This document shows positions 6,700 through 9,974 of a stretch of DNA of 9,974 nucleotides, piece by piece. The notes under the pieces are model-generated. The model was given only the letters and a program-made list of their open reading frames with translations, had not been told where the DNA came from and did not search any database. The first letter of the stretch is position 1. Each line of letters opens with the position of its first letter. The DNA lies in assembly GCA_900556795.1 (NCBI GenBank), contig USQD01000059.1:1-9974 (forward strand), written 5' to 3'. This stretch comes from an uncultured Prevotella sp. (GTDB lineage Bacteria > Bacteroidota > Bacteroidia > Bacteroidales > Bacteroidaceae). The position numbers and the translations under genes were made by a program.

Positions 6700-6759
6700 T
6701 GAGTAGTGATTATCGCTTGTCACCTTCGCCAGCTATCACTTGGCGTTCCTTGCGTGATG

Positions 6760-6788
6760 CGTTCCCAGCGATGGAATCGCTGGGGACG
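6760..6788 (-). repeat. Hairpin repeat, copy 2 (behind thyX), with longer stem
   Basis: The shared core CCAGCGAT-GGA-ATCGCTGG is here extended to a 13-pair stem, CGTTCCCAGCGAT (6760-6772) with ATCGCTGGGGACG (6776-6788), with one T/G pair. It ends six bases from the thyX stop. Flank bases GGGGACGAAGGC resemble the GGGAACGGAGGC of copy 3. A short stem CGCCA/TGGCG (6727-6731 with 6741-6745) lies just beside it. Confidence 0.7.
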
Positions 6789-6793
6789 AAGGC

Positions 6794-7696
6794 TTATCTT
6801 AAAGATTTCTTTTGAGCCTCGAACATTTCCATTCTCTCGCTGATGATACGGTTGATCTCGAAACCTATCTCCTTAGCGTTAGGATGCGCCTTGCCGGTAG
6901 TTTCTCTGAAGCGGAGGTCTAAGATATGCTGCCACTCGGCGATAGTGTATGTATAAGCTACCACCGTATAGGTATCGAGAGGGAGAATGCCGCGGGCATC
7001 CTGCGGCTTCAATCCCGACTTCAGCAATCGGCGATAGAGCCAGTCGGAAATCTTGCAGCCGGAGAGATAGAGGAACTTCTGCCAGCGGGTACCCTCATGC
7101 AACCAGTGGGGACGGGCAATCTGCACGCCACCTTTCTTTTCGAGGTTCACGTAGCGGGTGCTCTGCTCACTGATGCTATTAGGTGATGTGCGGTTCAACT
7201 CACGGCTGGTGCTAATCTGTGTGGTAACAACCAGCGTCATACGGAGAAAATAGAGGGCTTTCTTGAAATCATATTTCAGCGCCTTCTCGATAAACTCATC
7301 TTCCTTCACATTGAATGGAGATAGCATTTCAAGAATATTTCCATGCTCGCAGAGAAACTGCATATTACTGCTGATCCATACCTTCTTTTCCTGCACTGCA
7401 TAACTGATGTAAGGCGATGCAACAAGAAAAGACCAAAGATACTTCGGCAGTTTACTGTCATTCTTCACGAAGAAATAGAGGGTGCCATGGCGGTACATGG
7501 AGCGATGACCGCTCTCCCAAAAACGGTTGGCTAACTTTACTGCCTGTTCTTCCAGAAAATCTTCTTTCTTGTCTTCAGGAAGATTCTCGTCAGGCTGCTT
7601 ACCTTTGCTCTTGTAGCAAATTCTGCCTACTCGTGCAATCTGTTGTGCGGCGGTCTTCTGAGGCCACCACTCAACACCAGGAATTATCATTTTCAT
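6794..7696 (-). CDS. thyX: ThyX-type FAD-dependent thymidylate synthase with altered signature
   Basis: This 300-residue protein would make dTMP from dUMP using methylene-tetrahydrofolate, FAD and NADPH. Family features seen in order are ARVGRICYKS (21-30), ESGHRSMYRHGTLYF (61-75, the GHxSxxxH region with His70), the signature region SRELNRTSPNSISEQSTRY (164-182), ARGILPLDTYT (234-244), and EWQHILDLRF...AHPNAKE (254-275, with the dUMP-binding Arg region). The spacing R169-x2-x7-S179-x-R181-Y182 is kept, but the usual RHR reads RTS, so His and the second Arg are replaced. The length is somewhat above the usual 210-260 residues, with added charged segments near 32-50 and 115-145. A TAnnTTTG box lies 65 bases upstream. 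Phages often carry thyX to raise dTMP supply. The family call is firm; activity is less sure. Confidence 0.9.
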   Translation of the reverse strand: MKMIIPGVEWWPQKTAAQQIARVGRICYKSKGKQPDENLPEDKKEDFLEEQAVKLANRFWESGHRSMYRHGTLYFFVKNDSKLPKYLWSFLVASPYISYAVQEKKVWISSNMQFLCEHGNILEMLSPFNVKEDEFIEKALKYDFKKALYFLRMTLVVTTQISTSRELNRTSPNSISEQSTRYVNLEKKGGVQIARPHWLHEGTRWQKFLYLSGCKISDWLYRRLLKSGLKPQDARGILPLDTYTVVAYTYTIAEWQHILDLRFRETTGKAHPNAKEIGFEINRIISERMEMFEAQKKSLR

Positions 7697-7761
7697 ATTG
7701 TTTCTTATTTGATGTTTTATATATTAAAAATCTATTACACCATCCCGATACCGCTGGGAGA

Positions 7762-7769
7762 CAAAGGTA
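7762..7769 (-). promoter_or_regulatory. Bacteroidetes-type promoter -7 box before thyX
   Basis: TACCTTTG matches TAnnTTTG, 65 bases before the thyX start. No TTTG is seen at -33; that region instead holds the inverted repeat at 7779-7793, which could act as an operator or as an upstream terminator. Confidence 0.5.
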
Positions 7770-7778
7770 AAAATATTG

Positions 7779-7793
7779 CTTATCTGGGATAAG
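7779..7793 (-). terminator. Small A/T hairpin with T-rich tail, weak terminator or operator
   Basis: CTTATC (7779-7784), loop TGG, GATAAG (7788-7793). On the minus strand it is followed by CAATATTTTTA. It overlaps the end of the 32-residue ORF and sits about 10 bases upstream of the thyX -7 box, so it could end the upstream operon or bind a regulator. Confidence 0.4.
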
Positions 7794-7878
7794 ACTCTCG
7801 CCGCCTGGTAGCCAGATAGAAATCATCATCCTTATGCAGCTTGCCGGGTCCGTACTGGAACGATACTGGATATTTCAT
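7780..7878 (-). CDS. Possible 32-residue small protein after the kinase gene
   Basis: ATG at 7878 starts eight bases after the kinase stop and gives MKYPVSFQYGPGKLHKDDDF continuing to ...ESYPR. AAGTAAGG lies at a workable distance upstream. The peptide is basic and soluble, and its stop falls within a small hairpin. The spacing suits an operon gene, but its shortness makes chance quite possible, and I recognise no family. Confidence 0.35.
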   Translation of the reverse strand: MKYPVSFQYGPGKLHKDDDFYLATRRRESYPR

Positions 7879-7886
7879 TTTATACC

Positions 7887-8420
7887 TTACTTCAAAGCAT
7901 GGTTGGGTATGCCCAATTCCTGCTCTCTTATCTTCTTGGCTACGAACACAACGTAGTCCCAAAGATGGAACATCGTGCGGTTGTTGGGTATCACATAGTC
8001 ATAGCTGTTGAAATCAATCTTTACGCGATATTGGTCTCTATCGGTACGTTCCTCAGAGATACCACGCTTCTTCAAAGTTTCCGGCTTTGCCGAAACATAG
8101 ACGGTGATGATCTTAGCCTTCGGGCAGCGCTCCATCAGTTCCATCAGTCCTTTCTCGTCGATGACGTAAATGGCGGCACCCGCTACCTGCTTCTTCTCCG
8201 TCCAATACTCATAATTTCCGTATCGGGTATAAGCCAGCATTTCGCTTTTAGGAACGTTGCATTCCTTGACAAAATGATGCTCCTTACCGTCAACTTCACC
8301 TTCCCGCATCGGACGGGTAGTGTATGAACAGATCACATCATATCCCAGGATGGCAGACAACATGTTTGCTACCGTGTCCTTGCCAGCCCCAGAGGGCCCA
8401 ATAATCGTTATCAATTTCAT
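7887..8420 (-). CDS. gmk: Guanylate kinase-like nucleotide kinase
   Basis: This 177-residue protein would transfer phosphate from ATP to GMP or dGMP. It has the P-loop GPSGAGKD (8-15), the GMP-binding segment SYTTRPMREGEVDGKEHHF (32-50), the base-contact region YGNYEYW (67-73), the strand IITVYVS (104-110) and an Arg-rich lid (KKRGISEERTDRDQYR, 117-132). It is a little shorter than bacterial Gmk (about 200 residues). Cellular enzymes usually have GxSGxGKS/T; here the residue after the Lys is Asp15, then Thr16, a form seen in other phage-type nucleotide kinases. It lies six bases behind the 94-residue gene and upstream of thyX, which suggests a dNTP supply role during phage replication. A different monophosphate substrate is possible. 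Confidence 0.85.
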   Translation of the reverse strand: MKLITIIGPSGAGKDTVANMLSAILGYDVICSYTTRPMREGEVDGKEHHFVKECNVPKSEMLAYTRYGNYEYWTEKKQVAGAAIYVIDEKGLMELMERCPKAKIITVYVSAKPETLKKRGISEERTDRDQYRVKIDFNSYDYVIPNNRTMFHLWDYVVFVAKKIREQELGIPNHALK

Positions 8421-8426
8421 AATTTA

Positions 8427-8711
8427 TCATTTTACTTGATGGGTTGTCATCACCATGCGAAAATCTCCATATCTCACCAGCGATGGGTATTTCTGCAACA
8501 CAACCTTTCTCAGATTACCATAATCACCCATATTAACTACATATTTCTTCAGTCCAAGATCGAAGTTGCAGGTGAAATCCAAATTAATCTGACGGATGAA
8601 CTTTTCACCCCCCCCGAAACCGGACATTACATCAAACACTACTTTCATCCATCGCTGACCTTTCTGGTCGAGCCATGACCCCTTGGGGATTTTTACTTTT
8701 CTTTTTGCCAT
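8427..8711 (-). CDS. Unknown small protein, 94 residues, with G8 run
   Basis: This basic soluble protein starts MAKRKVKIPKGSWLDQKGQR. It has a beta-like middle (KFIRQINLDFTCNFDLGLKKYVV) and a C-terminal part YPSLVRYGDFRMVMT. I recognise no family; size, charge and Trp/Phe content would suit a small nucleic-acid-binding protein. Residues Gly33-Gly35 are encoded by eight G in a row (C at 8608-8615). A one-base backward slip would meet TGA at once and give a product of about 35 residues. It follows copy 3 of the hairpin repeat and is six bases upstream of the kinase gene, so the two are probably co-transcribed. Confidence 0.75.
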   Translation of the reverse strand: MAKRKVKIPKGSWLDQKGQRWMKVVFDVMSGFGGGEKFIRQINLDFTCNFDLGLKKYVVNMGDYGNLRKVVLQKYPSLVRYGDFRMVMTTHQVK

Positions 8712-8754
8712 AATCTTTAATCTTATATGTATTAAAATTCTTTTTTCTGCTTGT

Positions 8755-8790
8755 GGACCAGCGATAGAATCGCTGGGAACGGAGGCGAGA
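8755..8790 (-). repeat. 36-base hairpin repeat, copy 3 (behind primase-like gene)
   Basis: The core is CCAGCGAT (8758-8765), loop AGA, ATCGCTGG (8769-8776), with right flank GAACGGAGGCGAGA. It differs from copy 1 at two of 36 positions. It begins eight bases past the stop of the primase-like gene. Confidence 0.75.
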
Positions 8791-8798
8791 TAATGGAA

Positions 8799-9872
8799 TT
8801 AACCTCGCTCTGCCCATACTTGCCGCAGAATGGAGTGATACTCTGCCTCACCAAGATTCTGCTTGCAGACGTGGATGAGGTAATTGTAACTCACGGTAGT
8901 GCTTCTGCCTAGCTGCCGCCACTTCTGAGATGCCTGGGCAGCGTTGTACTTCCGGCTGCAGGCTGAAAGCTCATGAAACAGACGTTCGCCGTATGGGTGT
9001 GCCTTCAATGCCCAACCTGCCTTCGTCCACTCATCGTAGCTTTCCGTGATGTTGATGTTTCGGCTCACCAAGGCTTTTACGATAAGTTCGATGATGCGGT
9101 CTTGCGTGCGAGGATCATTCCAGAAGGCTCTGTTGTCGCTGCCGCCGTAAGCGCTGGAGGCGTTACTCTGCGGCTGCCGATACATCGGTCTTTCTTGTGG
9201 TATCACCTGCGGTTCATCTGTCGCCAAACCTTGGTATGGCTGCACATGAGTATTAATATAGATGTGGTCGGCATCATCCCACGAGGCGAAACGCACACGA
9301 CCGATATTGCCACATTGCTTGTCGAGCACAATGCCCAGGGCGGCATATTCCTTGAGGATAGCCTTGAACTGCTCCTTATGCCTGTCGGGATAAGCCAGGC
9401 GAACCAGTCCGAAATATCCAGTACCCGAACAGGAACGCATCAGCAAGCCTATCTCCGGACGGAAGCGGGCCACCATGCGGATATTCTCAAAACTGGTAAG
9501 CTGCTGATTGTCCTGAAGGTCGATGTCGATAGCGAGCCATCCGGTATGCTGCTGAAGATGTGTTTCACGGCGTGAAACCATTACCCGCTGGCCGGGATGG
9601 GTCAAACTCTCGTCTTCATAAAGACTGAAGAGACCGCTCAGTGTGGCACCTGGAAGCATCTTCTTCGTTTCGATATACTCCGGCATCTTCTTCGCCTTGC
9701 TGCCATACTGCTGTCGCATGGCTCTCAGCTTCTCTACATACGGCTTCCATCTATCCGTCAGACAGAACTCACGGATAGACATCTGCTGAATGCACTCGCC
9801 CGTCTCTCTATCGACGAAGCGACCGTAGGCATCGGTTGCAGACTCATAGATGGAACATATTTCCTCAAACAT
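8799..9872 (-). CDS. VirE-N (BT4734-like)/PriCT-2 primase-like replication protein
   Basis: This 357-residue protein has the VirE-N/BT4734 pattern. Residues 111-118 (GWLAIDID) carry the acidic motif, SCSGTGYFGLVRL (147-159) is the SxSGxG loop, and DKQCGNIGRVRFASWDDADHIYIN (184-207) is the third block. Residues about 255-340 match a PriCT-2-like C-terminal primase domain (SYDEWTKAGWALKAHPYGER, then KYNAAQASQKWRQLG). Related proteins on Bacteroidetes elements often go on into a VirE/D5-type helicase; here the protein ends after PriCT-2. A role in priming or initiating element replication is inferred. The start at 9872 lies 33 bases behind a TATCTTTG box, and the stop is followed by a hairpin repeat. 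Confidence 0.8.
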   Translation of the reverse strand: MFEEICSIYESATDAYGRFVDRETGECIQQMSIREFCLTDRWKPYVEKLRAMRQQYGSKAKKMPEYIETKKMLPGATLSGLFSLYEDESLTHPGQRVMVSRRETHLQQHTGWLAIDIDLQDNQQLTSFENIRMVARFRPEIGLLMRSCSGTGYFGLVRLAYPDRHKEQFKAILKEYAALGIVLDKQCGNIGRVRFASWDDADHIYINTHVQPYQGLATDEPQVIPQERPMYRQPQSNASSAYGGSDNRAFWNDPRTQDRIIELIVKALVSRNINITESYDEWTKAGWALKAHPYGERLFHELSACSRKYNAAQASQKWRQLGRSTTVSYNYLIHVCKQNLGEAEYHSILRQVWAERG

Positions 9873-9905
9873 ACCTTACATATATTAATTATACTAAATC
9901 TGCTG

Positions 9906-9913
9906 CAAAGATA
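9906..9913 (-). promoter_or_regulatory. Bacteroidetes-type promoter -7 box before the primase-like gene
   Basis: TATCTTTG, followed by GCAGCAG, matches TAnnTTTG and lies 33 bases from the start at 9872, a normal leader length. The upstream DNA (9914-9974) is very A/T rich. No clear TTTG is found at -33. Confidence 0.6.
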
Positions 9914-9974
9914 CAAAAATAAATCGAAAATAGTATAGGTTGGCTATATTATATTTGAAATAAGTTATATTTTT

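Noticed and set aside
8973..9575. Plus-strand open frame of 200 codons
   Set aside because: It is antisense to the primase-like gene, whose minus-strand domains are clear.
1..9974. tRNA genes, CRISPR arrays, insertion sequence ends or a recoded stop codon
   Set aside because: No cloverleaf with a GTTCRA arm, no regularly spaced repeats, no transposase or terminal repeats were seen, and all main genes read normally with standard stops.

Overview
The window looks like part of a double-stranded DNA phage or prophage of a Bacteroidetes host, most likely a Prevotella- or Bacteroides-like gut bacterium. The evidence is threefold. There is a VirE-N/BT4734-type primase-like protein of the kind common on Bacteroidetes mobile DNA. 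There are three promoter -7 boxes of the Bacteroidetes form TAnnTTTG. Most start codons follow A/T-rich leaders rather than strong Shine-Dalgarno sites. All genes I accept lie on the minus strand, so the window is best read from 9974 down to 1.

Region A (9974-7770) is a replication and nucleotide module. It has a -7 box, a VirE-N/PriCT-2 primase-like protein without a helicase, a small unknown protein containing a run of eight G, a guanylate kinase-like nucleotide kinase, and a possible 32-residue ORF ending in a small A/T hairpin. Region B (7769-4195) has a second -7 box, a ThyX-type thymidylate synthase with an altered RHR signature, a 212-base gap packed with inverted repeats, three proteins I do not recognise (325, 243 and 162 residues), and a clear rho-independent terminator. 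Region C (4130-86) is a head module. It has a third -7 box, an S49 capsid protease with a scaffold coiled coil fused to its C-terminus and a likely internal scaffold start, a probable major capsid protein with an extra C-terminal beta domain, and a probable virion protein. The coding frame of that last protein seems to continue after its stop through a -1 shift at a G run. A second strong terminator closes the module.

The kinase and ThyX would supply nucleotides for phage DNA synthesis, the primase-like protein would act in replication, and the protease, scaffold and capsid proteins would build the head. No portal, terminase, integrase or lysis gene is recognisable here.

The points most worth a second look are: (1) the apparent -1 frameshift that would add about 40 residues to the last virion protein; (2) the lambda C/Nu3-like nested scaffold gene; (3) a 36-base hairpin repeat placed just behind three different stop codons; (4) the structured gap between thyX and the next gene; (5) a ThyX lacking two residues of its signature; and (6) a beta-domain on the capsid protein.
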